The notes under the pieces were generated by a model that was given only the letters and a program-made list of their open reading frames with translations, made no database searches and was not told the origin of the DNA. Source: JAFAVZ01 sp036009105 (GTDB lineage Bacteria; Acidobacteriota; Thermoanaerobaculia; Gp7-AA8). Taken from it: a stretch of DNA of 28,196 nt. Where the stretch lies: NCBI GenBank assembly GCA_036009105.1, contig DASYMJ010000330.1:1-28196 (forward strand), given 5' to 3'. Both the position numbers and the translations under genes were made by a program. Positions 20,201 to 26,944 of the stretch are shown piece by piece. Position 1 is the first letter of the stretch. The number at the start of each line of letters is the position of its first letter.

Positions 20201-20346
20201 CGCTCGAGATCCATCGTCAGTTGCGCGCGGGGATTCCCGTCGCATCCGCGCTGCGCGCGGCGCAATTGGGCATGCTCCGATCAACCGCCCCAAAAACACG
20301 CGCACTCCGCGCGTGGAGCGGCTTCCAGGTATATGGAATCGACTGA
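17230..20346 (+). CDS. Membrane-anchored TPR-CHAT caspase-like protease
   Basis: A 1038-residue protein with a CHAT (Caspase HetF Associated with TPRs) peptidase domain. The N-terminus has basic residues (RCRRRAW) then one hydrophobic helix (about 10-29), so it is a signal anchor or uncleaved signal. Residues about 75-190 and the long helical middle are TPR-like (VDTLHARALAELLEGHSTAA, KLDPQLPEAAFNRALALERLG). The C-terminal domain (about 700-1038) has the catalytic pair: His902 in VVHFGCHALVNERDPALSL and Cys948 in IVILAGCQTAVASAGHG, followed by LAAGSRSVVGSLWNVDD and a final WSGFQVYG block. Start is GTG with a GGAGGT site. Base composition is clearly lower in G+C than purL (30 of 60 bases at 17281-17340, counted by eye). 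The target is presumably among its neighbours; CHAT proteases usually act on an adjacent partner. Confidence 0.93.
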   Translation: MSFDRCRRRAWIAIAAIATLSIVLAIGWRFKGVLAIRSLSTASGFISQREIEARLADFPYARLKLDKTDLRLRRVTAKLLVLLPHSVDTLHARALAELLEGHSTAAIELLKAATQNENDAAIWNDLAAAHCEEGRKQNAPEEYAAALAAANRALKLDPQLPEAAFNRALALERLGLESSARRAYTQYFSTESNDWAGEARRRTLALTHATEADVWRNAQRKLERACSTTGGAAAASLVRQFPQRARSWAESEYLARWAEASLRDDHVADQWLRIARCIGKVLSETSKEHLLADSVDAIDRAIGRGTARPLAKAYLDYRTARIRYSERRVTASESLFIAAANGFASAHSPMYLVARYYGGSIAFDRNATGVALQRFDDVANAAASKYRSLHAQIEWGRALALASRGCVYEALQATRSSIAIFDGLNERDNGIRMRTSEASLLASMGRSSEAWRVRTTLFLNASRSGSTPLIVEAMLSAAAGDELREEHWDIAAALFDEQSKLPSASPLLRVEAIVGRAVANDRGGNTAATLDDLREAYRAAAGVPDPALRDAATDKVRTAEAILSIESHPDGAERLLTQTIEKQERSAAILDLPEAYLGRARARRRLAKTDDATRDLIAAIDLLERAGESIRRNALRDSFFGGSSAPYEELVDLHAQRGQFREAFVVADRSRARWLFDRVRERGSCIPEPLFVENIQRRLPPDTLLLHFTTLPERVVAVGLTAKTIRGLTLHATRSEIEAWNRSLIAAIERGDDAAAQLSGARLFDALIAPFKVDTWPTTTMVIVPDDTIASIPMAALFDRSAGRYLIETRKVTFAASATAYTHLCDRDAISTRKTERALIIGDPAFDSAQFATLAPLTSARREALRIAREYSKPMMLVGPAATRGHVLAAIGAADVVHFGCHALVNERDPALSLLAFAPSGSDRGSLYLPEIADLALPNEPIVILAGCQTAVASAGHGSVRSIALAFLAAGSRSVVGSLWNVDDDTTMRLSLEIHRQLRAGIPVASALRAAQLGMLRSTAPKTRALRAWSGFQVYGID

Positions 20347-20367
20347 AGAAAGGACGTGGTGCTGCTT

Positions 20368-20677
20368 ATGCCGACGATCTACTTTGCGGGTTTGGTCTGA
20401 TTCTAGGGACCTGATCAGGACGAGGGTGCCGATCCCTAGGCCTTCAAAGAGTATGTGGAACGGCGGCTGCCGTCGCGACACAGAAACGCATTTTCGGCAT
20501 CATCGTGTAGTTACGACTGCGACATCTGATGACATAGCCGATGTCGAGGAGATCGATGACAAACCGTGCAACAAGAGCAGTGCCGGAGGATCCCTGATGG
20601 TGGTGCTTGAGCACCTTGAAAACGCGCATCTCACGACCGCGACGCATTCCGAATGTTCGAACTCGCAGTGGCCATAA
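20368..20677 (+). pseudogene. Degraded duplicate of the CHAT-partner gene
   Basis: This stretch holds both ends of a gene related to the one at 20689-21441. It begins MPTIYFAGLV then a stop (20368-20400), matching MPVIEIYFRGLI of the intact copy. In another frame, from about 20458 to 20677, it matches the last 70 or so residues: THFRHH against AHFRLY, then 56 aligned residues ending in the identical ATHSECSNSQWP. The central 450-500 bp are missing and the remaining halves are out of frame with stops between. An AAAGGA site precedes the first ATG. A 74-residue ORF from an ATG at 20453 could still express the C-terminal part, so a short functional product is not excluded. Confidence 0.7.
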
Positions 20678-20688
20678 AGGAGATGACA

Positions 20689-21441
20689 ATGCCAGTTATA
20701 GAGATCTACTTCCGCGGCCTGATTTGCTTCGAAGGAACGGAAAAAGAGAAGAACAGTAATCAGACCCGAAAGACAAGGGCAGTACTCGTCGACACCAAGA
20801 ATGACCACACTCTCCATACTCCTCACGTCGTGATCGACGGCCAGGAGAAGCCGGTCCCGAAGAACGCAACCATCACCTTTGGGGTGGATCCCGGCCCGGC
20901 GACCGTCGAGGCAAGTTTCGAACGATATGTACCGCACCTTGCCGAAGTCACAGCGGCCGGCATCGAGCTCGATCTCAACGAGCTCGGGAGGGCGCTTGTC
21001 CTCCTGCCGGGGGGTAAGCTCGAAACCGCGCTGTTGTATCCCTGCAAGGCACGTCATCTTCTAAACGGCGAAAAACGCAAAGGATGCGTGGCCCGGATGA
21101 CGCAGCTGCGGTTGGAGGCGGACCAAGTTCCAATCGAAGTGATGATCGACGGTGACAAATACCCCCTCAGCCAGTGGATGTTGATCGAAAACACGTCTGC
21201 TCCCTCAGGTGACGAAGGCAGGAAATGCGGCGACATCCCATCGCGTGCTCACTTCAGGTTGTATTCGGCGCTGCTGAGCTCGGCCAATCCGAATGACGTA
21301 GCCACGGTCATTCAGCCGGGAGATGAGTGCACGGATGAGCTGTCTGTCACCGCCATGTACCTGGATGAGGTGCTGAAACATGGGACACCGACGCTGGTGG
21401 TTGCCACCCACTCCGAATGCTCAAACTCGCAGTGGCCGTGA
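20689..21441 (+). CDS. Unrecognised protein paired with the CHAT protease
   Basis: A 250-residue soluble protein that I do not recognise. It begins MPVIEIYFRGLICFEG, looks beta-rich in the first half (RAVLVDTKNDHTLHTPHVVIDG, NATITFGVDPGP), has a central ALVLLPGGKLETALLYPCKA segment, a helical stretch (SRAHFRLYSALLSSANPNDV) and a distinctive tail ATHSECSNSQWP. No signal peptide or TM helix is seen. Cysteines are at about residues 15, 121, 134 and later, including one in the tail. The start at 20689 is preceded by AAAGGAG at 6 nt; an ATG 6 nt upstream is in frame but overlaps the spacing. Its place after the CHAT gene and a decayed second copy make it the likely substrate, effector or regulator of the protease. 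That role is an inference; it does not look like a bacterial gasdermin. Confidence 0.8.
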   Translation: MPVIEIYFRGLICFEGTEKEKNSNQTRKTRAVLVDTKNDHTLHTPHVVIDGQEKPVPKNATITFGVDPGPATVEASFERYVPHLAEVTAAGIELDLNELGRALVLLPGGKLETALLYPCKARHLLNGEKRKGCVARMTQLRLEADQVPIEVMIDGDKYPLSQWMLIENTSAPSGDEGRKCGDIPSRAHFRLYSALLSSANPNDVATVIQPGDECTDELSVTAMYLDEVLKHGTPTLVVATHSECSNSQWP

Positions 21442-21489
21442 AGCGCTTGGGAGGAAGCAGCACGCGGTAAACTTCATCACCGCCTGCCC

Positions 21490-22998
21490 ATGCTCGACAA
21501 GTTCCACGATGAATGCGGCGTCTTCGGCATCCTCAACCACAAGGATGCGGCGAACCTCGTGTACCTCGGCCTTTACGCGCTGCAGCACCGGGGGCAGGAG
21601 AGCGCCGGGATCGCCAGCGTCTCGACGGACCGGCGGCTCTCGCAGGGGAACATCGGGGAGCCGGGCGGCACGAGTGGGGCGGGCGAGCACATCATCCAGC
21701 CGGGGACGGTGCAGATTCACGTCGAGAAAGAGATGGGGCACGTCGCCGACGTGTTCACGCACGACCGGCTGCAGCGGCTGCCGGGGTACACGGGCATCGG
21801 GCACGTGCGGTACTCCACGGCGGGCGGCTCCATGCTCTGCAACGCGCAGCCAATCGTCGCCTCCACGAACAAAGGGCCGATCGCGCTCGCGCATAACGGG
21901 AATCTCATCAACGGCGACGAATTGAGGCGGGAGCTGGAGGATGAAGGGGCGATCTTCAACTCCACCTCGGACAGCGAGGTGATCGTCCATCTCATCGCCC
22001 GGTCCAAGCAGAAAGGCGTCGAGGCGGCGATCGTCGATGCGCTCTCGAAGTGCAGAGGAGCGTTTTCGGTGGCCATCCTCACGCCGACCAAGATCTACGC
22101 CGCGCGCGATGCATACGGCTTCCGCCCTCTGGTGCTCGGCAGACTGGAGGAAGCGCTGGTCGTCTCCTCCGAGACCTGCGCGTTCGATCTGATCGAGGCG
22201 GAGACCATCAGAGAAGTGCGGGCGGGCGAAGTGATCGCCATCGAGCAGGAGCCGGGCGAGCCGATGCCGGCCCTCCGCATCGTGCACCAGTTCACGGCGC
22301 CGCGCGAGGCGCGCTGCATCTTCGAGCACGTCTACTTCGCGCGGCCCGACTCGGTCATCTTCGGCAACAACGTGGCCGAGGTGCGGCAGCGGTTCGGGGC
22401 GCAGCTCGCGCGGGAGCATCCGGTGGACGCGGACGTCGTCGTCCCCGTGCCCGACTCCGGCGTCTTTCCCGCCCTGGGCTACGCGCGCCAGTCCGGCATC
22501 CCCTACCAGTTCGGCCTGGTGCGCAATCACTACGTCGGTCGCACGTTCATCGAGCCGCGGCAGACCATCCGCAACTTCGGGGTGAAGGTGAAGCTGAACC
22601 CCGTCCGCGAGCTGGTGGCCGGCAAGCGCGTGGTGCTCATCGACGACTCCATCGTGCGCGGCACCACCTCGAAGAAGATCGTGCGCATCCTCAAGCAATT
22701 CGGGGCGAAGGAAGTGCACATGCGCATCTCCTCCCCCCCCACCACCGGCCCCTGCTACTACGGCATCGACACGCCGCAGCGCCGCGACCTCATCGCCAGC
22801 GCAAAATCGGTCGAAGAGATCCGCGACTTCATCGAAGCCGACTCCCTCGGCTACCTCTCAGAAGAGGGGATGCTGGAGGCGGTGCGCAATGAGGATGAGC
22901 CGGAGCGGCTCTATTGCCGGGCGTGCTTCACGGGGAACTATCCGGTGTTGCAGGAGCCTACAATTTCTGACCCAGTAGCGACTCCAACCTTGTCCTGA
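21490..22998 (+). CDS. purF: Amidophosphoribosyltransferase PurF (Fe-S type)
   Basis: First committed step of purine synthesis: PRPP plus glutamine to phosphoribosylamine. The 502-residue protein starts MLDKFHDECGVFG; Cys9 becomes the catalytic N-terminal nucleophile after removal of an 8-residue propeptide. The glutaminase domain has LQHRGQESAGI, GIGHVRYSTAG and ALAHNGNL. The PRPP loop VVLIDDSIVRGTTS carries Asp385 and Asp386. Four cysteines (276, 422, 476, 479, with CRAC at the end) match the 4Fe-4S ligands of the B. subtilis enzyme. Oddity: about 25 extra residues (about 51-76, GNIGEPGGTSGAGEHIIQPG) in the glutaminase domain. There is no strong Shine-Dalgarno. Its last 41 bp overlap the convergent LytTR gene. 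Confidence 0.97.
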   Translation: MLDKFHDECGVFGILNHKDAANLVYLGLYALQHRGQESAGIASVSTDRRLSQGNIGEPGGTSGAGEHIIQPGTVQIHVEKEMGHVADVFTHDRLQRLPGYTGIGHVRYSTAGGSMLCNAQPIVASTNKGPIALAHNGNLINGDELRRELEDEGAIFNSTSDSEVIVHLIARSKQKGVEAAIVDALSKCRGAFSVAILTPTKIYAARDAYGFRPLVLGRLEEALVVSSETCAFDLIEAETIREVRAGEVIAIEQEPGEPMPALRIVHQFTAPREARCIFEHVYFARPDSVIFGNNVAEVRQRFGAQLAREHPVDADVVVPVPDSGVFPALGYARQSGIPYQFGLVRNHYVGRTFIEPRQTIRNFGVKVKLNPVRELVAGKRVVLIDDSIVRGTTSKKIVRILKQFGAKEVHMRISSPPTTGPCYYGIDTPQRRDLIASAKSVEEIRDFIEADSLGYLSEEGMLEAVRNEDEPERLYCRACFTGNYPVLQEPTISDPVATPTLS

Positions 22999-23710
22999 AC
23001 GTCGGCCCCAGCGGGATGGCCACCTCGTTCTGCAGCACGATCGAGTACGTGCCTTCCGGGCCGGGCACGAGCTTGCCCACCCGTTCGATGTTCACGATCG
23101 CCGAGCGGTGCACGCGCACGAACGTCGCGGGGTCGAGGGTCTCCTCCAGGTGCTGCAGCGACTCGCGGATCAGGTACGAGCCCTCGCGCGTGTACAGCCG
23201 CGCGTAGTTGCCTTCCGCGCCGATCCATTCGATGTTCGCCGCCTTCACGAAAACGATCTGGCCCCGGCCGCGCACGGCGAAGCGCTCGCGGATGCGGGCT
23301 GGCTGGGGGGTGGAGGGCCGGTTGTGGGGCGGGGTGGGGCGCAGGGCCAGGAAGCGGCGGGCGCGGGTGAGGGCGCGGTCGAAGCGCTCCTGGTCGAACG
23401 GCTTGACCAGATAGTCGACCGCGTTCGCCTCGAACGCGTCGAGCGCGAACTCCTCGTGCGCGGTGACGAAGATGACCACCGGCTCGACCATGCCGGCCGT
23501 CTCCTCCAGCGCGTCGAAGCCGCCCAGGTCCGGCATCTCGATGTCGAGGAAAAGCAGGCCCGGCTTCTCCTGCCGCATCAGCTGCGCGGCCTCCCGGCCG
23601 TTGGAACATTCGGCCACCACCTCCACGTCCGGATGGTCCTTCAGCAGCAGGCGGATCCGCGTCCGCGCGAGCGGCTCGTCGTCGGCGATCAAGGCACGGA
23701 TAGGGGACAT
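22958..23710 (-). CDS. LytTR-type response regulator
   Basis: A 250-residue two-component regulator. The receiver domain (1 to about 120) has the acidic pair Asp10/Asp11, phospho-acceptor Asp56 (LLFLDIEMPD), Thr83 (FVTAHEE) and Lys103 (YLVKPFD). A Pro-rich linker (about 125-145, PTPPHNRPSTPQPAR) leads to a LytTR DNA-binding domain (about 148-250; IEWIGAEGNYARLYTREGSYLIRESLQHLEE, RVHRSAIVNI). No sensor histidine kinase is in the window; its upstream neighbour, 47 bp away on the same strand, is the GGDEF-EAL protein. A TACCAT box is 6 nt before the ATG. The 3' end overlaps purF by 41 bp in convergent orientation. Confidence 0.94.
   Translation of the reverse strand: MSPIRALIADDEPLARTRIRLLLKDHPDVEVVAECSNGREAAQLMRQEKPGLLFLDIEMPDLGGFDALEETAGMVEPVVIFVTAHEEFALDAFEANAVDYLVKPFDQERFDRALTRARRFLALRPTPPHNRPSTPQPARIRERFAVRGRGQIVFVKAANIEWIGAEGNYARLYTREGSYLIRESLQHLEETLDPATFVRVHRSAIVNIERVGKLVPGPEGTYSIVLQNEVAIPLGPTFRTRLESLLGQKL
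23326..23346 (+). other. G-quadruplex-forming tract opposite the LytTR linker
   Basis: Plus-strand runs GGGG, GGGG, GGGG and GGG are separated by C, T and CGCA, with another G6 run at 23305-23310. This is the template strand of the minus-strand regulator gene and corresponds to its Pro-rich interdomain linker. Confidence 0.5.
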
Positions 23711-23716
23711 GGAAAA

Positions 23717-23722
23717 ATGGTA
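23717..23722 (-). promoter_or_regulatory. -10-like box TACCAT before the LytTR regulator
   Basis: On the minus strand TACCAT is followed by TTTTCC and then the ATG at 23710, the same 6-nt spacing seen at other genes here, with no Shine-Dalgarno. Confidence 0.4.
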
Positions 23723-23757
23723 AGTCGGCGCGGGAGCAAAGCCGGAAACAATCCGTG

Positions 23758-26700
23758 TCAGATCGTCAACCGCTCCCGCCGCCCGATGGTGGGACGCTCC
23801 ACCAGGTCCGCCGTCAGCTCGTCCGCCGGCACGGGGCGGCCGAAGTAATACCCCTGCGCCTCGTCGCACTCCCGGCGCTGCAGGAAGGCGAGCTGATGCT
23901 CGGTCTCCACCCCTTCCGCCACCACGCGCAGCTCCAGCGCACGGGCGATGCCGATGACGGCCGTGACGATGGCCGCATCGCCGGCGCTCGTGTCTAGGTC
24001 GCGGATGAACGCGCGGTCGATCTTCACCGCGTTGATGGGAAAGCGCTTCAGGTAGTTGAGGGACGAATAGCCGGTACCGAAATCGTCCATGGAGATGCCG
24101 ACGCCGATGTTGCGCAGGGCGCGGAGGATGTCCACCGTCGCCTCGCCGTTCTGCATGGCCGTGGTCTCCGTGATCTCCAGCTCCAGCGCCTCGGGGGCGA
24201 GGCCGGTCTCGGCCAGCGCGCGGAGCACCATCTCCACCAGGTCGTGCTGCTGGAACTGGCGCACGGAGAGATTGACCGCCACGCGCATGTGATCGACGCC
24301 GAGGTCCCGCCATTCCTTCGCCTGCTTGCAGGCGGTGCGCAGCACCCACTCGCCCAGCGGGCGGATCAGGCGGGTCTCCTCGGCCAGGGGGATGAACGCA
24401 GACGGTCCGACCAGCCCGCGGTCCGGATCGTTCCAGCGCACCAGCGCCTCCGCGCCGACGATGCGTCCCGTGACGAGGCTGACCTGGGGCTGGTAATGCA
24501 GCACCAGCTGATCGTCGTGCACGCCCTTGCGCAGCCGGGTCTCGAGCGAGAGCCGCTCGTTGGCGCGGCGCTTCATGTCGTCCGTGCAGAGCTGGAAGTT
24601 GTTGCGGCCCGACTCCTTCGCGCGGTACATCGCGCTGTCCGCGTTGCGCAACAGCGACTCGGCGTCGGCGCCGTCCACCGGAAACAGGGCGATGCCGATG
24701 CTGGCCGTCACTTCGATCGGCATCCCGGCGATCCAGAGCGGCACTTCGACCGCCTCCAGGATCTTCTCCGCGACCTGCGCCGCGTCTTCCGGATGGCGCA
24801 GCTCATTGAGGATGATGGTGAACTCGTCGCCGCCGAGGCGGGCAACCGTATCGTCCTCGCGGACGCATTGGCGCAGGCGCTGGGACATCTCCAACAGCAG
24901 CTCGTCGCCCGCGGTGTGGCCGAGGGTGTCGTTGATGGTCTTGAAGTGGTCGAGATCGATGAACATCACGCCGGTGGAGCGGCCCGAGCGGCGCGCGCGG
25001 GTGAGCGCCTGGGTGAGGCGGTCGGTGAAGAGCTTGCGGTTCGGCAGGTGCGTCAGCACGTCGTGATAGGCATGGAACTCGATCTGTTCCTCGGCGCGCT
25101 TGCGGTCGCTGATGTCGACCAGGGTGGCGTGGATGACGGCCGAGTCGCGCTCGCCCACCAGCACGAGGTTCTGCAGGACCCAGACGTGGGTGTCGTCCTT
25201 GCGGCGCAGCTCGATCTCCACGCCGTTGAGCATGGTCACGTCGTCCAGCATCTCGGCCAGCTCGTCGCGCTCGATGCGCCGCTCGTACAGCTCGCCCATG
25301 TTGCGGCCCACCAGCTCCGCGCGGCGATAGCCGAGCATGAGGGCGAAGGTCGTGTTGCAGTCGATGATCGTGCCGTCCGTCTTGGTGACGCAGACGCCGG
25401 CCGCGTTCTGCTCGAACAGCAGCCGGTAGCGAACCTCCGACTCCCGCAGCGCATCCTCGGCCGCGAAGCGCGCGGTGACGTCGCGGAAGCTCCAGACCCG
25501 GATGGTATCGACGCCCTCGATGCGCCGGCCGATGGAGTAGCGCTCGAAGCGGCGCCCGTCCTTGAACTCGATCAGGTCGAAGCTCTCCGCGTCCGGCTGC
25601 GCGCTCAGGCCGTCGATGGCGTGGCGGAAGTCATCCGGATGAAGCAGCTGCTCGAGGACGGCGATCATCGCCGCGCCGGCGTCGCCCGTGGCCATGATCG
25701 TCCTGGGGATGCGCCACATGTCGACGAAGCGCTGGTTGTAAGTGAGGATGCGGTCGCCGTTGCCGGTGACGAGGATGCCGTCCGCGGTCGACTCCAGCGT
25801 CGACTCGAGCAGCGTCACGGCGGAGCGGATCTCGCGCTCGGCGCGCTTGCGGTCGCGGATGTCGCGGCCGATGATCACCGCGCCGGCCGACTCCCCCTGG
25901 TTGTAGACCGGCGCGATGGAGAGGGTGAGGTCGACCGGATCGCCGTCCTTGGCCTTGAACGCGTACTCCGCGTTGCGGATCGACTTGCGGCGCAGCGTCT
26001 CGTTCATGTTGTCGGCCTGCGTCGCCATCAGCTCTTCGATGCGCCGGCCGAGGAAGTCGCGCGACTCGAAGCCGAGGAGGTTCTCGGCCGTGGCGTTGAC
26101 GAACTGGATGCGCCCGTCGCGGTCGCAGACGAAGAGCGCATCGGCCATGGTGTCGATGATCTCCTTCGCGGCGAGGAGGGGCGAGATCGGCACCAGGTCG
26201 TAGCGGCGCACCGTGTGCGCCACCACGATCACGAAGCCGAGCAGCGCCACGTAGCCGAACGGGTAGACGGCGATGCCGTACTTCGGCAGGAAGTCGACGC
26301 AGCCGAAGTAGGCCACGCCGAAGGCGACGAGCAGCAGGCGGATGCGCTCCCGCTCCACCCCCTGGGCCTGGGGAAAGGCGCGGACGAACTCGATGAGCGC
26401 GGCCACCAGGTAGCCGAAGAAGAAGAAGAGGAAGAGGATGCTGTTGAGCGGGTCGTAGCGCGGGTAATAGCCCCACCAGTAGCGCTGCACGCCGGTGATG
26501 AGGATCGGGGTGGTGATGGAGAAGATGGAGAAAGCGACACCGACGATCCAGCCGGCGGCGACGGCGGGCCGGCGGTGCTGCACGATGCGCAACATCTCGA
26601 CGGCGAACTGGTAGATGGCCGGGGCCAGGAGCGGCACCCCCAGGTAGGCGATCTTGGCCCAGGTCAGGGCGACGCGCGGGTCGGTCGCCGAGTACATGAA

Positions 26701-26877
26701 GGTGAAGGCGAACATCCAGACGGAGGCGACGCCGGCCACGCCGAGCAGCGCGCCGCTGACCCGCGAAACGTGGCGGGCAAAGACGCTCGCCCCGAAGACG
26801 AGCATCAGCAGCATCGTCACCGCGACCGGGATGGAGTATGCCGACCAGGCGTATGCCTCAGCGCTGAAGACGGACAT
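23758..26877 (-). CDS. 7TM-PAS-PAS-PAS-GGDEF-EAL cyclic-di-GMP protein
   Basis: A 1039-residue inner-membrane signalling protein with both c-di-GMP synthase and phosphodiesterase domains. Residues about 15-222 contain seven hydrophobic segments, resembling the 7TM N-terminus of some histidine kinases. Three PAS domains follow (about 238-345, 355-490, 500-620). GGDEF is intact at 682-686 in ARLGGDEFTII, with the inhibitory I-site RxxD (REDD) five residues upstream. EAL is at 810-812 (GAEALVRW), and further EAL-domain motifs DDFGTGYSSL, KIDRAF, EGVETE and QGYYFGRP are intact. Both activities are therefore possible, with PAS or 7TM ligands setting the balance. The start at 26877 (MSVFSAEAYAW) precedes the first TM helix; a longer in-frame start exists but looks like non-conserved sequence. 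Confidence 0.94.
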   Translation of the reverse strand: MSVFSAEAYAWSAYSIPVAVTMLLMLVFGASVFARHVSRVSGALLGVAGVASVWMFAFTFMYSATDPRVALTWAKIAYLGVPLLAPAIYQFAVEMLRIVQHRRPAVAAGWIVGVAFSIFSITTPILITGVQRYWWGYYPRYDPLNSILFLFFFFGYLVAALIEFVRAFPQAQGVERERIRLLLVAFGVAYFGCVDFLPKYGIAVYPFGYVALLGFVIVVAHTVRRYDLVPISPLLAAKEIIDTMADALFVCDRDGRIQFVNATAENLLGFESRDFLGRRIEELMATQADNMNETLRRKSIRNAEYAFKAKDGDPVDLTLSIAPVYNQGESAGAVIIGRDIRDRKRAEREIRSAVTLLESTLESTADGILVTGNGDRILTYNQRFVDMWRIPRTIMATGDAGAAMIAVLEQLLHPDDFRHAIDGLSAQPDAESFDLIEFKDGRRFERYSIGRRIEGVDTIRVWSFRDVTARFAAEDALRESEVRYRLLFEQNAAGVCVTKTDGTIIDCNTTFALMLGYRRAELVGRNMGELYERRIERDELAEMLDDVTMLNGVEIELRRKDDTHVWVLQNLVLVGERDSAVIHATLVDISDRKRAEEQIEFHAYHDVLTHLPNRKLFTDRLTQALTRARRSGRSTGVMFIDLDHFKTINDTLGHTAGDELLLEMSQRLRQCVREDDTVARLGGDEFTIILNELRHPEDAAQVAEKILEAVEVPLWIAGMPIEVTASIGIALFPVDGADAESLLRNADSAMYRAKESGRNNFQLCTDDMKRRANERLSLETRLRKGVHDDQLVLHYQPQVSLVTGRIVGAEALVRWNDPDRGLVGPSAFIPLAEETRLIRPLGEWVLRTACKQAKEWRDLGVDHMRVAVNLSVRQFQQHDLVEMVLRALAETGLAPEALELEITETTAMQNGEATVDILRALRNIGVGISMDDFGTGYSSLNYLKRFPINAVKIDRAFIRDLDTSAGDAAIVTAVIGIARALELRVVAEGVETEHQLAFLQRRECDEAQGYYFGRPVPADELTADLVERPTIGRRERLTI

Positions 26878-26944
26878 CGGAAGTTGCTTATTGTGAGCTA
26901 CATGCGGACGGATGTCGAGGTGATCCGCCCCTCGTTCGGCGAGA

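Noticed and set aside
20689..21441. Partner of the CHAT protease as a bacterial gasdermin
   Set aside because: Size and context fit, but the N-terminus lacks the early Cys and typical gasdermin text, and the tail is hydrophilic with Trp-Pro at the end. No family resemblance could be supported.
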